Below are positions 24,407 to 33,113 of a stretch of 64,000 bases of DNA, one piece after another. Below the pieces are notes generated by a model. The model was not told the origin of the DNA. It saw only the letters and a list, made by a program, of their open reading frames with translations, and searched no databases. Each line of letters begins with the position of its first letter. Position 1 is the first letter of the stretch. Where the stretch lies: NCBI GenBank assembly GCA_963724135.1, contig CAVRTA010000004.1, positions 1-64,000 on the forward strand, in the 5' to 3' direction. The position numbers and the translations under genes were made by a program. The stretch comes from DATLGB01 sp963724135. GTDB lineage: Bacteria; Actinomycetota; Thermoleophilia; Solirubrobacterales; Solirubrobacteraceae.

Positions 24407-27130
24407 CTACCGGGGGGGTAGGTCTTTTCGACCGAGTGCGGTGGCCAGGTCCGCGCGGGAGGAGACGTCGAGCTTGCGGTAGACCTTGATCAGCGTGGTC
24501 TTCACGGTGCCGACGGTGAGGAACAGCTCGCCGGCGATCTCACGGTTGGAGCGCCCGTCGGCGGCCAGCCGGGCGATGCGCGCCTCCGCCGGGGTGAGCG
24601 CGTCGGCGCCGAGCACGAAGTCCCGGCGTGGCCGGGCCCCGGTCATCTTGAGCTCCTCGCGCGCGCGCGCGGCCAGCACGGCGGCGCCGTGGCGCTCGGC
24701 GTAGTCGAGCGCCAGGCTCAGGTGCTCCCGGCACTCGACGCGCCGGCCGGCCCGGCGCAGCGTCGCGCCGAGCTCGAGGCGGGCCCAGCCGAGCATCAGC
24801 TCGTTCGGGGAGCGGGCCAAAGACACGACCGCCCGCTGGAAGTGCGCTTCGGCGTCGGCCGCGGGGCCGGCGCGCCCCATCGTCAGCTCGACCATCCCGA
24901 TGGCATGCTCGTCGCCGACCGCCTCGGCCTCGGCCAGCTTGCCCTCGAGGATCGTCATCGCCTCGTCGGCGCGCCCGTTGCGGGCGAGCCCCTCGGCGTA
25001 GTGGCACCAGACCCAGGCATTGGCGCCGACCGTGACCCACCCGTCGGCGACGCTCTCGTCGATCATCGCCTTGAAGGCCTCGTAGGAGCTGTGATCCCCC
25101 CGCAGCTTGTCGATCGTCGCACGCCGCATGCCCCGGATCGCCGGCCAGCCGCGTTCCTCGCCGATGCCGTCCAGCGTCGCGTACGCCTCGTCGAAGCGCC
25201 CGCGATGACCCAGCAGCTCGGCGAGCATCGAGCGGGTGCTGGCGCGGACCTCCGGCGACGACGCGGGATGCTCGAGCACCTCGCGCATCAGTTCCTCGGC
25301 GTGACTCAGGTGCCCGCGCATGGCCGCCGCGATCCCGCGCATGCGCAGCGCGGACAGGTACGCCGTCTCCTGTCCTCGCGCCCGGGCGTCCTCGATCCTG
25401 GCCATTGCGATCCGCTCGACGTCCTCGAGTTGCTGGAACTCGAGCAGCTCGACCGATACGTCTCCGTGCAAGGCGCCGAGCTCGGCGAACATGCAGGATC
25501 CGTCCGCGGCGATGGCGCGGCGGGCGATCGCGATCACGTCCTCGATCCGTGCTCCCTGACCTGCCCGCTCGCGGGCCTTGAAGCGCAGCGCGAGCCGCTG
25601 CGCGGGCGTGGTTCCGGGGAGGTCGTTCGGGATGCGAGCCGTCGCGGCCTCGAAGAGCTCGCGCCGTCCGGCATCGAGCGCGAGGCCGGCCAGCAGCCCG
25701 TCGACGGTCAGCGCCCGCTCGGGATCGAGCTCGCGCCGCCCGGCGTAGTTGAGCAGCAGCTCGACGCTCTCTCGTGCGCGATGGTGGACGCTGAGCACCG
25801 CTGCGAGGTCCGCGGCGGCGTCTGCCTCGGCTCGTGGGTCGGCCGCCGCGGCGACGGCCGAGCGCAGCGTCTCGATGGCTTCGGGGCGGCCGATGTACGC
25901 CTGTAGCCGCCCGAGCAGGTGCAGGGTCTCGACGCGCGCGGCGCCGTCGGGTACCGGCTCGGCCAGCGCCCGCTCGAGGTAGCGGATCGCGCCGCGCGGC
26001 GCCGCGGCAGCGAGCGCTCCGTCGGCGGCGGCGCGCAGGACGCGGATGTTCTCCGCCTCGCCCTGCGGCGCACCGACCAGCAGGTGGGCGGCGACGGCCT
26101 CGACTGAAGCGCCACGGTCGCGCAGCGCGCGTGCCGCAGCGGCGTGGCCGGGCCGGCGCGCGAACGCGTCGAGCTGCTCGTAGACCGCGGTCCGCATCAG
26201 CGGGTGCAGGAACTCGAGCCGCTCGCCTCCCACCAGCACGTGCGCCTCGGCGAGGCGCTGCGCGGCATCCGCGGCCACCTCGGCGGAGAGCTCGGCGACC
26301 GCGGCGGCCTCCTCGAGCGTCGCGCCGCCGGCGAACAGCGCCACCGCTTGCGCCAGCGCGAGTGCCTCGTCGGAGATCCGCGCCACCCGCTCGATCACGC
26401 CGCGCCCGAGCGACGCCGGCCCGATCGCCTCGACCGGCGTCTCGGCCGGAGCGCGCGTGATCTCGGTCACGAGCAGCGGGTTGCCGCCGCTGGCGTGATG
26501 GGCCGCGCCGGGATCGCGCGCTCCCACCAGCTCCCCCACGGCGGCGACGCTCAGCGGTTGCGGGCGGAGCACGGTGGCGTGTCCGGCGAGCGCCGCGGCG
26601 GCGTCGCCCGGGCGCGCCGTGGCGATCAACAGCATCGGCGTCTCCTCCAGACGGGACGCAAGGTAGGAGACGAAGCGAGCCGACTCCTCATCGAGCCAGT
26701 GCAGGTCGTCGATGGCCAGGATGCACGGCGTCCGCTCCGCGAATCCCGCCGCGAGCCAGTACAGGCCGTACAGCGGATCGTCGATGTCGTTCGTGCTCAG
26801 CCCGTCCTCGGCGTAGCCGAGCACGCGCGCCGCCAGTCGGCCCGGGCCCTCGAACAGCGCCGCCCGCTCGCCGGCGTCGAGACCGCGCAGCGTCGCCCCG
26901 AAGAGCTCGCGCACGGCGCCGAAGGTCAGCCCCGCCTCGAGCTCCGCCCCGCGCGCGCGCAGCACCGCGAGCCCACCGGCCCCCGCCAGCGCCGCCTCCA
27001 GCAGCGCGGTCTTGCCGATCCCCGGCGGCCCCTCGACGAGAACGAGCCCTCCGGTGCGCTCGGCCCGCAACCGCTCCACTGCGTCCGCGAGCGTCGCCAG
27101 ATCCGTCTCGCGCTCGAGCAGCGCCGCCAT
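24407..27130 (-). CDS. LuxR-family regulator with AAA ATPase domain (LAL type)
   Basis: A 907-residue regulator. The N-terminus has ERETDLATLADAVERL and the Walker A motif VEGPPGIGKTALLEAAL; Walker B is CILAIDDLHWLDEESARF. The centre is TPR-like helical repeats. The C-terminus is a LuxR HTH (LTPAEARIARLAADGRSNRE, then IAGELFLTVGTVKTTLIKVY). This is the large ATP-binding LuxR (LAL/MalT-like) architecture, activated by an inducer. It is divergent from the DUF559 gene with a 61-base gap that contains the long palindrome at 27161. Targets may include the collagen-like gene just downstream. Confidence 0.93.
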   Translation of the reverse strand: MAALLERETDLATLADAVERLRAERTGGLVLVEGPPGIGKTALLEAALAGAGGLAVLRARGAELEAGLTFGAVRELFGATLRGLDAGERAALFEGPGRLAARVLGYAEDGLSTNDIDDPLYGLYWLAAGFAERTPCILAIDDLHWLDEESARFVSYLASRLEETPMLLIATARPGDAAAALAGHATVLRPQPLSVAAVGELVGARDPGAAHHASGGNPLLVTEITRAPAETPVEAIGPASLGRGVIERVARISDEALALAQAVALFAGGATLEEAAAVAELSAEVAADAAQRLAEAHVLVGGERLEFLHPLMRTAVYEQLDAFARRPGHAAAARALRDRGASVEAVAAHLLVGAPQGEAENIRVLRAAADGALAAAAPRGAIRYLERALAEPVPDGAARVETLHLLGRLQAYIGRPEAIETLRSAVAAAADPRAEADAAADLAAVLSVHHRARESVELLLNYAGRRELDPERALTVDGLLAGLALDAGRRELFEAATARIPNDLPGTTPAQRLALRFKARERAGQGARIEDVIAIARRAIAADGSCMFAELGALHGDVSVELLEFQQLEDVERIAMARIEDARARGQETAYLSALRMRGIAAAMRGHLSHAEELMREVLEHPASSPEVRASTRSMLAELLGHRGRFDEAYATLDGIGEERGWPAIRGMRRATIDKLRGDHSSYEAFKAMIDESVADGWVTVGANAWVWCHYAEGLARNGRADEAMTILEGKLAEAEAVGDEHAIGMVELTMGRAGPAADAEAHFQRAVVSLARSPNELMLGWARLELGATLRRAGRRVECREHLSLALDYAERHGAAVLAARAREELKMTGARPRRDFVLGADALTPAEARIARLAADGRSNREIAGELFLTVGTVKTTLIKVYRKLDVSSRADLATALGRKDLPPR

Positions 27131-27160
27131 GCGCGACGCAAATCTACCCCGCGCGGTCGC

Positions 27161-27204
27161 GAACGTCCCCCTTCCCAGGCCTAGGAGGGGTATGAGGGAC
27201 GTTC
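27161..27204. promoter_or_regulatory. long inverted repeat covering the DUF559 gene RBS and start
   Basis: GAACGTCCC at 27161 pairs with GGGACGTTC ending 27204. Inside, CCTTC can pair with GGAGG (27184-27188), the ribosome-binding site of the gene starting at 27192. In mRNA the RBS and the ATG would therefore be shut in a hairpin. The same repeat flanks the gene on the other side. Confidence 0.6.
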
Positions 27205-28085
27205 ACGTAGTGGAGTTGGCGGGGCGGCAGTTCAATCGCGTCTCGCGGCAGCAGTTGCTCGCTCTCGGTCTGACCGCGGCGATGATCGACCATCGCATTG
27301 CGACCGGCCGGTTCGTGGTCCTCGAAGAGGCCGTGCTCGCGGTGGCGCCTGTGTTGGCACACGATCCGTGGGGGCGCTGGATGGGTGCGACGCTGACGGC
27401 ACCCGACACCGTCCTGTCCCATGTCAGCGCGGCCGCGGCAGGCGGCTACTGGACCTTACGTCGGCCCTTCGAGACGGTGACTCGGCCGGGAAGCGGGGGA
27501 CCGCGGCGCCATGGCGGCCTGCTCGTCTATCGCAGCGCGATGCTCGATGGCGACTGCACGGAGCTGCACGGGATCCCGGTCACAACGGTCCCGCGCACCC
27601 TGCTCGACCTTGCCCGCACGGTCAGCGACCGCGCGCTCGCCCGGGCGCTGCGGGAGGCGGTGCGGCTGAAGCTGGTGAGCCTGGCGGAGATCGGCGACAC
27701 GCTCGGGCGGCATCACCGCCGGCGCGGGTCACGCCGGCTCGCACTGGCCGTCGCTCGTTACTCCGGCCTGCCCCTCGAACGTGCGCGCAGCGGGGCGGAG
27801 ATCCGGGCGATCGAGGTCCTACGCGACGCGGGCCGCTCGCTGCCGCTCCTCAACCACGATGTCGCCGGGGAGGAGGCCGACCTGTGCTGGCCGCGGCTGA
27901 GGCTCATCATCGAGATCGACGGCGGCCCGTTCCACCTCGACGTGGGCGAGGACGCGCGCAAGCAGAGCATCTGGGAGCGCGCCGGCTGGACCGTCCGCCG
28001 GATCCCTGCGGACGACGTCTACGAACGCCCGGACCGGCTGCTCGCCCTCGCCCCACCGGCGAACGTCCCGGATACCCCACTGTGA
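27192..28085 (+). CDS. DUF559/Vsr-like endonuclease-fold protein with AbiEi-like N-terminus
   Basis: A 297-residue protein. The N-terminal third has a winged-helix-like pattern (FNRVSRQQLLALGLTAAMID, RIATGRFVVLEEAVLAVAP) and the strand TVPRTLLDLARTVSD, as in AbiEi-type antitoxin proteins. The C-terminal part is a Vsr/DUF559 nuclease fold: HDVAGEEADLCWPRLRLIIE, IDGGPFHLDVGEDARKQ and WTVRRIPADDVYERPDRLL; the E/D and K residues would form the active site. The start is supported by AGGAGGGGT directly before ATG. No partner toxin gene is adjacent, so whether it is a solitary antitoxin-like regulator or a nuclease is open. Confidence 0.85.
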   Translation: MRDVHVVELAGRQFNRVSRQQLLALGLTAAMIDHRIATGRFVVLEEAVLAVAPVLAHDPWGRWMGATLTAPDTVLSHVSAAAAGGYWTLRRPFETVTRPGSGGPRRHGGLLVYRSAMLDGDCTELHGIPVTTVPRTLLDLARTVSDRALARALREAVRLKLVSLAEIGDTLGRHHRRRGSRRLALAVARYSGLPLERARSGAEIRAIEVLRDAGRSLPLLNHDVAGEEADLCWPRLRLIIEIDGGPFHLDVGEDARKQSIWERAGWTVRRIPADDVYERPDRLLALAPPANVPDTPL

Positions 28086-28105
28086 GGGGGCAGGAGGGAC
28101 GTTCG
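28060..28105. terminator. long inverted repeat at the end of the DUF559 gene
   Basis: CGAACGTCCC pairs with GGGACGTTCG, enclosing a second stem (ACCCC with GGGGG) around TGTGA. It overlaps the last codons and stop of the gene. Same family as 27161-27204. It may end transcription of this gene and of the convergent gene at 28111. Confidence 0.55.
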
Positions 28106-28110
28106 TCGGG

Positions 28111-28962
28111 TCAGGACGCCGGGCCGAGGTCGACGATGCCTAGCCGGCCGTCCGTGTAGGTGACCGTCGACGAGGCAGCGGCGCTGCTGGAGAGCGTCAG
28201 CGTCAGGGCGTACGTGCACGGGCCGCACGTGGCCGGCGTCGTGAGGATCTCGCTGACGGCGCCCGATGTGGCGTCGCCGTCGCCGATCGTGGTCAGCCTG
28301 CGCGTGATGACGTTCGTTCCATCACGGGCGATGGTCAGGGTGCCGGTGGTCGGGGCGGAACAGGGATTGCACAGCGCGTTCACCCCGCCGGCGACCAGGA
28401 TCCTGTGGGCGACTCCGTCCGTGATGGTGAGGGTGTGCGTGACGACGGTCGCCGTGTTGCCGCTGGTCACGTTGCTCGGCCCCGACTGCTCGGCCGGCGG
28501 GGTGACGGAGAGGCTGCCGGCCGGCCCGGGTGGGCCCACGGGGCCGGCCGGGCCGGTCGGGCCGGCGGTGGCGCCCGTGAAGGGGGTCCCGTTGATCGTC
28601 AGCGTGTTGCCGGCGCCCTTCTTGAAGGAGACCCCGTTGATCGTGAGGGTGTTCGGGAGGGTTCCGGTCCTGAATGAGTTCCCGTTGATCGTGAGCGAGT
28701 TCGGCAGGGTCCCGGTGCGGAAGGGGACGCCGTTGATCGTCAGCGTCCCGCCGCGCCGGCCTCTCTTGAACGCGTTCCCGCTGATCGTGATCGCGATGCT
28801 GCCGCCGGCGCACTTGCCGCCGGGCCGCTGGACGAGGATCTCGCCGCTGCGCTTGTGCGCGCACGCCGCCACGCCGTCGTCACCCGCGCCGACAGCCACG
28901 GCCACGCCGACCCCAAGGGCCGCGGTGCCCAGCACCGACATCACCCGCGCCAGCTTCGACAA
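28111..28962 (-). CDS. secreted repeat protein with collagen-like segment
   Basis: About 283 residues from TTG 28962, which has GGGGAGG five bases upstream. Signal region MSVLGTAALGVGVAVAVGAG, then a cysteine domain (VAACAHKRSGEILV, GGKCAGGSIAITI). Four to five near-identical units of about 16 residues follow (GTLTINGVPFRTGTLP, NSLTINGNSFRTGTLP, NTLTINGVSFKKGAG, NTLTINGTPFTG), likely a small beta-solenoid. A Gly-X-Y run (GPTGPAGPVGPPGPAG) joins it to a C-terminal beta domain with NALCNPCSAPTTG and ATCGPCTYALTL. Function unknown; a surface or exo-structure protein is likely. Confidence 0.75.
   Translation of the reverse strand: MSKLARVMSVLGTAALGVGVAVAVGAGDDGVAACAHKRSGEILVQRPGGKCAGGSIAITISGNAFKRGRRGGTLTINGVPFRTGTLPNSLTINGNSFRTGTLPNTLTINGVSFKKGAGNTLTINGTPFTGATAGPTGPAGPVGPPGPAGSLSVTPPAEQSGPSNVTSGNTATVVTHTLTITDGVAHRILVAGGVNALCNPCSAPTTGTLTIARDGTNVITRRLTTIGDGDATSGAVSEILTTPATCGPCTYALTLTLSSSAAASSTVTYTDGRLGIVDLGPAS
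28585..28800. repeat. tandem coding repeat, about 48 bases per unit
   Basis: CCGTTGATCGT or a close variant recurs at about 28587, 28632, 28683, 28731 and 28778. These encode the LTINGxxF units of the protein at 28111. Units differ by several bases, so the repeat is old. Confidence 0.7.
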
Positions 28963-29080
28963 GCGCACCTCCCCGTGCCGGGCAACCCTACCTCCGCGCG
29001 ACCGCGCGAGGCAGCCTCGGCGCTCGGCGGTCGCCGGCTCGTGCGCAAGTCCGCGCCGCGCCGCGCGTTGAGGTTCTCGG

Positions 29081-30634
29081 ATGCGCCTTCTCGTGCCGCT
29101 GCTCGCGCTCGTGCTCGCGCCGTCCGCCTGGGCGGCGCCGCCGGTGACCGGCTTCGAACAGCGCAACGGCGCGACGTTCACGACCTTCGAGGAGGAGCAG
29201 GCGTTCCTGGCCGCGGTCGACGAGGGGTCCGCGCGCGCGACGGTGAGCGAGATCGGACGGACCGAGCAGGGGCGCCCGGTGCAGCTGGTCGAGGTGGCCG
29301 CACCGGGGCCCGGCGGCGCATCGCGCTCGCACTCGCGCCCGACGGCGATGCTCGTGTGCACCCAGCACGGCAACGAGCCCGCCGGCCGCGAGGCGTGCCT
29401 GCAGCTGCTGCGCGACCTCGCCTTCACCGAGGACGCGGCGCGTGTCGCACTGCTCGAGCGCGTCAAGTACATCTTCGTCCCGACTGCCAACCCGGACGGA
29501 CGTGCGGCCAACGACCGCGAGAACAGCAGCGGGGTCGACGTCAACCGCGACCACCTCGGGCTCGAGACGCCCGAGGCCCGCGCCATCGCCCAGGTCGTCC
29601 TCGACCACGCTCCCGACGTCCTGATCGACCTGCACGAGTACGGCCCGTCGCAGCCCGTCGTCTACGACGACAGCGTGCTGTGGCTGTGGCCGCGCAACCT
29701 CAACACGGACGCCGCTGTCCATGACGCCGCGGTCGCACTCGGCCGCGACTACCTCGTCCCGGCGGTCGAGGCCGAGGGCTACACCGCCGACGAGTACGGC
29801 CAGGCCGAGGTCGTCGACAACGACGTCGCCCAGACCGCCGGCGACGCCGACGAGGGCATCCTGCGCAACGCGATGGGGTTGCGCCACGTGCTCGGGATCC
29901 TCGCCGAAACGCGCGTCGACGGCGACCCGCGCCAGTCGCCGGCCGAGCTGGTCGACACCGCCGCCGTCCAGCGCCGGCGCGTCGCCAGCCACATGGCGCT
30001 GCTCGCGGGCCTGGAGCGATTCATGACCGAGCGCGGTGCCGGCGCTGCCGCCCTGACCGCGGCCGCCGCGGAGCGCAAGACGGCGGAGGGAGCCGCCCGC
30101 AGCGCCCCCGTGTACTTCGGCGGCGCCGACAACATGGAGCCGGCCCCCGGCCAGGCCGTCACGCCACCGCCGTGCTCCTACGAGCTCACCGCCGCCCACC
30201 TCGCGGCGCTCGGGCCGCGGCTCGGGCTGCACGGGATCGCCGGCACTCCGAGCGGCGGGGACGGCCTGATCGTCGGCCTCGGCCAGCCCGCCGAGCCGCT
30301 GATCCCGCTGCTCCTCGACGCCCGCGGGACGCGCCACGTCGTCGAGGGCAAGGCCTCGGAAAACTGCCCGCCGCCGACCCGCCCGCCCGCCGGCGCCGGC
30401 CCCCCGAAGGCGCCCGGGAAGGGCTGCGTGCGCCGCCGCCAGGTCGTCCTGGCCGTCCCGCGCGGCCGCCTTGTCCGCGTCCGCGCCAACGGCCGCCGCG
30501 TGCGCGCCCGCAAGCGCGCCGTCGTCGTCGACCTGCGCCGCTTCAAGGGCCGCACCGTGCGCATGCGGTTCACCATGCGCCGCGGCGGCAGGACGCTCCG
30601 CATCACGCGCAAGCTGCGCATCTGCCGTCGCTAA
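29081..30634 (+). CDS. M14 family zinc carboxypeptidase, secreted
   Basis: A 517-residue metallopeptidase with signal peptide MRLLVPLLALVLAPSAWA. Zinc ligands are CTQHGNEPAGREA (HxxE) and VLIDLHEYGP (His); the substrate-side arginines include TANPDGRAANDRENSSGVDVN. The catalytic Glu may be the one in GILAETRVD. The C-terminal 90 residues are strongly basic (RRRQVVLAVPRGRLVRVRAN, RMRFTMRRGGRTLRITRK) and form a separate domain, seen also in other exported proteins here. Expected to trim peptides or peptidoglycan outside the cell. It ends 13 bases before a tRNA-Arg gene. Confidence 0.9.
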   Translation: MRLLVPLLALVLAPSAWAAPPVTGFEQRNGATFTTFEEEQAFLAAVDEGSARATVSEIGRTEQGRPVQLVEVAAPGPGGASRSHSRPTAMLVCTQHGNEPAGREACLQLLRDLAFTEDAARVALLERVKYIFVPTANPDGRAANDRENSSGVDVNRDHLGLETPEARAIAQVVLDHAPDVLIDLHEYGPSQPVVYDDSVLWLWPRNLNTDAAVHDAAVALGRDYLVPAVEAEGYTADEYGQAEVVDNDVAQTAGDADEGILRNAMGLRHVLGILAETRVDGDPRQSPAELVDTAAVQRRRVASHMALLAGLERFMTERGAGAAALTAAAAERKTAEGAARSAPVYFGGADNMEPAPGQAVTPPPCSYELTAAHLAALGPRLGLHGIAGTPSGGDGLIVGLGQPAEPLIPLLLDARGTRHVVEGKASENCPPPTRPPAGAGPPKAPGKGCVRRRQVVLAVPRGRLVRVRANGRRVRARKRAVVVDLRRFKGRTVRMRFTMRRGGRTLRITRKLRICRR

Positions 30635-30647
30635 GCTCCAGCGTCCT

Positions 30648-30721
<74 letters not shown>

Positions 30722-30801
30722 TGGAGCTCGCCTGGCTGCCGCCCGAGCAACAACCGTTGACGCGATGCGTGCCGGTCGTCACTAATGGGCAGTCCAGTCA
30801 C

Positions 30802-30954
30802 ATGCAACTCTCACTGCTGCTCATCGTTATCGGGATCGTGCTCGCCGTGCTCGTGCACTGGGGGCTCGGTGTCGCGTGCATCGTGATCGGGCTCGTGCTG
30901 CTGATCTGGCCGCGCGTCACCGCAGGCGGATCGGGCGGCGGCGCCAGGGTCTAG
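30802..30954 (+). CDS. small two-helix membrane protein
   Basis: 50 residues: MQLSLLLIVIGIVLAVLVHW, a turn, ACIVIGLVLLIWP, then a short Gly-rich tail. Hydrophobic helices and strong GC3 codon use make it credible. The same kind of protein (short, two helices, GGGxR tail) is common in actinobacteria and has no known function. ATG 30802 is chosen over an upstream frame that would start in the tRNA. Confidence 0.6.
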   Translation: MQLSLLLIVIGIVLAVLVHWGLGVACIVIGLVLLIWPRVTAGGSGGGARV

Positions 30955-30994
30955 ACCCCGCCTCGTCACCCGCGCGGCCGGCGGTTGCCGGACG

Positions 30995-32215
30995 CTATGG
31001 CCCGGCCGCGGATGCGGCCGGGCGGGGCAGGCGCAGGATCCACAGCGCCGGCAGGACCACCAGCACGGTCGCGCCGATCGCCAGCGCCGCGACGCCGATC
31101 GCCGACAGCGCGAGACCGCCGAGCAGCGCCAGCGCGCCGCCGGTGCCACCGGAGAGCAGGTCGTTGAAGCCGAGGAGCTTCCCGCGCTCCCAGGGCTGGG
31201 TGCGATCGGCGAGCTCGGCGGTCGCGGCGACGAAGGAGAGGTTCCATCCCAGTCCCAGCCCGAACAGCGCGACGGCGGTGGCCGGCACGCTCTCGACCCA
31301 CAGCAGGCTGATCGCCGCCGCCGCCATGACGGCGAGCCCTCCCGCCAGCGACGGCGTGCGCCCGATGCGGTCGACGACGTCGCCGACGACGAGCACGAGC
31401 GCGTACATGCCGACCACGTGAGCGGCGATGATCGGGAACACGTGGTGGCCGGCGTGGTGGTGGTGCTCGACGACGACGGCACCGGTCAGCGTCATCAGCC
31501 CGACCATCACGGCGAAGCTGGCCTGCGCGGCGAGCAGCGCCGGGATGACGCCGGGCCGGGCGATGATCTCCCGCAGCGGGGCGGCCGGCGGCGCCTGACC
31601 CTCGAGGTTCGTCTGCAGGATCTCGGCGATGCGCTTGGGATCGGGGCGCACGCACGCGACGAGACCGCCGGCGACGACCATGAACCCGCCCGCGGCCAGC
31701 CACAGCGGCGCGAGCGCGTCGCCGTCGAGGTCCTCGCCGGCGAGCATCGGGCTGAACACCAGCGGGCCGAGCAGGGCGCCGAAGACGGTGCCGAACAGGA
31801 CGAGCGCGATGCCGCGCGCGCGCCGCTCGGGCGGGTACATGTCGCCCGCTGCTGCGCGCGTGAGCAGAGCGACGCCGCTGGCGATCCCGACCGCGATCAG
31901 CCCCGCGAGCACGATCGGAGCCGACTCGCTGCTCGACCCCAGCGCGGCCAGCGCGCAGCCGACGGCTCCCGCCGCAAACCCCGCGAGGAGCACCGGCCGG
32001 CGCCCGATGCGGTCCATCGTGCGGCCGGCGGGCAGTGCGGCCAGAGCGCCCGAGATCAGCACGATCGCGGGTCCGAGGCCCAGCAGGCCCCCGACGTCGA
32101 GCACGAGCACGAGCGTCAAGGATGCGACCGCCGCCGACAGCTGCAGCATCGCCGAGTTCGCCGCCAGCGCGGCCGACAGCAGCAGCGTGTTGCGCCTGAT
32201 GGGGAGGTCGATCAC
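30995..32215 (-). CDS. MFS transporter
   Basis: A 406-residue permease with twelve predicted helices. The MFS signature DRIGRRPVLLAGFAAGAVGC follows the second helix, and its echo DRIGRTPSLAGGLAVM occurs in the second half. A central loop VEHHHHAGHHVF is histidine-rich and may bind metal. No substrate-specific motif is recognised; drug or metal efflux is possible. GTG 32215 overlaps the exonuclease III stop as GTGA, so the two are coupled. Confidence 0.9.
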   Translation of the reverse strand: MIDLPIRRNTLLLSAALAANSAMLQLSAAVASLTLVLVLDVGGLLGLGPAIVLISGALAALPAGRTMDRIGRRPVLLAGFAAGAVGCALAALGSSSESAPIVLAGLIAVGIASGVALLTRAAAGDMYPPERRARGIALVLFGTVFGALLGPLVFSPMLAGEDLDGDALAPLWLAAGGFMVVAGGLVACVRPDPKRIAEILQTNLEGQAPPAAPLREIIARPGVIPALLAAQASFAVMVGLMTLTGAVVVEHHHHAGHHVFPIIAAHVVGMYALVLVVGDVVDRIGRTPSLAGGLAVMAAAAISLLWVESVPATAVALFGLGLGWNLSFVAATAELADRTQPWERGKLLGFNDLLSGGTGGALALLGGLALSAIGVAALAIGATVLVVLPALWILRLPRPAASAAGP

Positions 32216-33075
32216 GGCGCCTGGGGGAGCTTCTTGGCTCCGCGGCGCGTCACCGGGTTCGACGGCGGCGGGACGACGGGGCCGATGTCGCCGTCGGGCG
32301 CCTCGTCGAGGTCGACGATGATCGGCGCGTGGTCCGACGGGCCCTTGCCCTTGCGGGCATGGCGGTCGATCCAGGCGGCGCGCACGCGCCCGGCGACGTC
32401 GTCGCCCGCCAGGACCAGGTCGATACGCATGCCCAGGTCCTGGTGGAACATGCCTGCGCGGTAGTCCCAGTACGTGAAGGCGCGCTCGTCGGGCCAGCGG
32501 TCGCGGACGACGTCGTGCAGGCCGACCGCCTGCAGCTCGGTCAGCGCCTCGCGCTCGGGCGCCGTGACGTGCGTCTGGCCGATGTAGGCGTCGGGGTCGA
32601 AGACGTCCGCGTCGGTGGGGGCGATGTTCATGTCGCCGGCGACGACGGTGCGCTCGGGCTCCTCGGCGACGTGCGCGCGCAGCGCCGCCAGCCAGTCGAG
32701 CTTGTAGCGGTAGTGATCGGATCCCGGCCGGCGGCCGTTGGGGACGTAGACCGACACGACGCGGACACCGGCACACGTCGCCGACACCGCGCGTGCCTCC
32801 GGCTCCGGGAAGCCCGGGCCGCCGGGCAGCCCGCGCACGACGTCGTCGAGTCCGACCCGCGAGACGATCGCGACGCCGTTCCACGCGGGCTCGCCGTGCG
32901 CGGCGACCGCGTAGCCGCGCGCGTCGAGTTCGGCGTGCAGCAGTTCGGCGAAGGCGGCGTCGGCGAGCTTGGTCTCCTGCAGGCACAGGACATCGGGGCG
33001 CCGCTCGTCGAGCCAGGGCAGCAGGCGCGGCAGCCGCTGCTTGACGGAGTTGACGTTCCAGGTCGCCAGCCGCAC
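32212..33075 (-). CDS. xth: exodeoxyribonuclease III
   Basis: A 287-residue AP endonuclease/3'-exonuclease. Motifs of the family are all present: MRLATWNVNSVKQRLPRLLP, VLCLQETKLAD (metal Glu), GVAIVSRVG, SVYVPNGRRPGS, VVAGDMNIAPTDADVFD (Asp, Asn), RAFTYWDYRAGMFHQDLGMR, IDLVLA and KGPSDHAPIIVDL (Asp-His). The start is GTG. It repairs abasic sites. A short Pro-rich tail (PVVPPPSNP) follows. It is the first gene of a pair with the MFS transporter, and is divergent from the M24 peptidase with a 38-base gap. Confidence 0.95.
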   Translation of the reverse strand: MRLATWNVNSVKQRLPRLLPWLDERRPDVLCLQETKLADAAFAELLHAELDARGYAVAAHGEPAWNGVAIVSRVGLDDVVRGLPGGPGFPEPEARAVSATCAGVRVVSVYVPNGRRPGSDHYRYKLDWLAALRAHVAEEPERTVVAGDMNIAPTDADVFDPDAYIGQTHVTAPEREALTELQAVGLHDVVRDRWPDERAFTYWDYRAGMFHQDLGMRIDLVLAGDDVAGRVRAAWIDRHARKGKGPSDHAPIIVDLDEAPDGDIGPVVPPPSNPVTRRGAKKLPQAP

Positions 33076-33113
33076 GCCGGGCCACGCTAGGGGCCGTTGA
33101 CTAGGGTCTGGCC

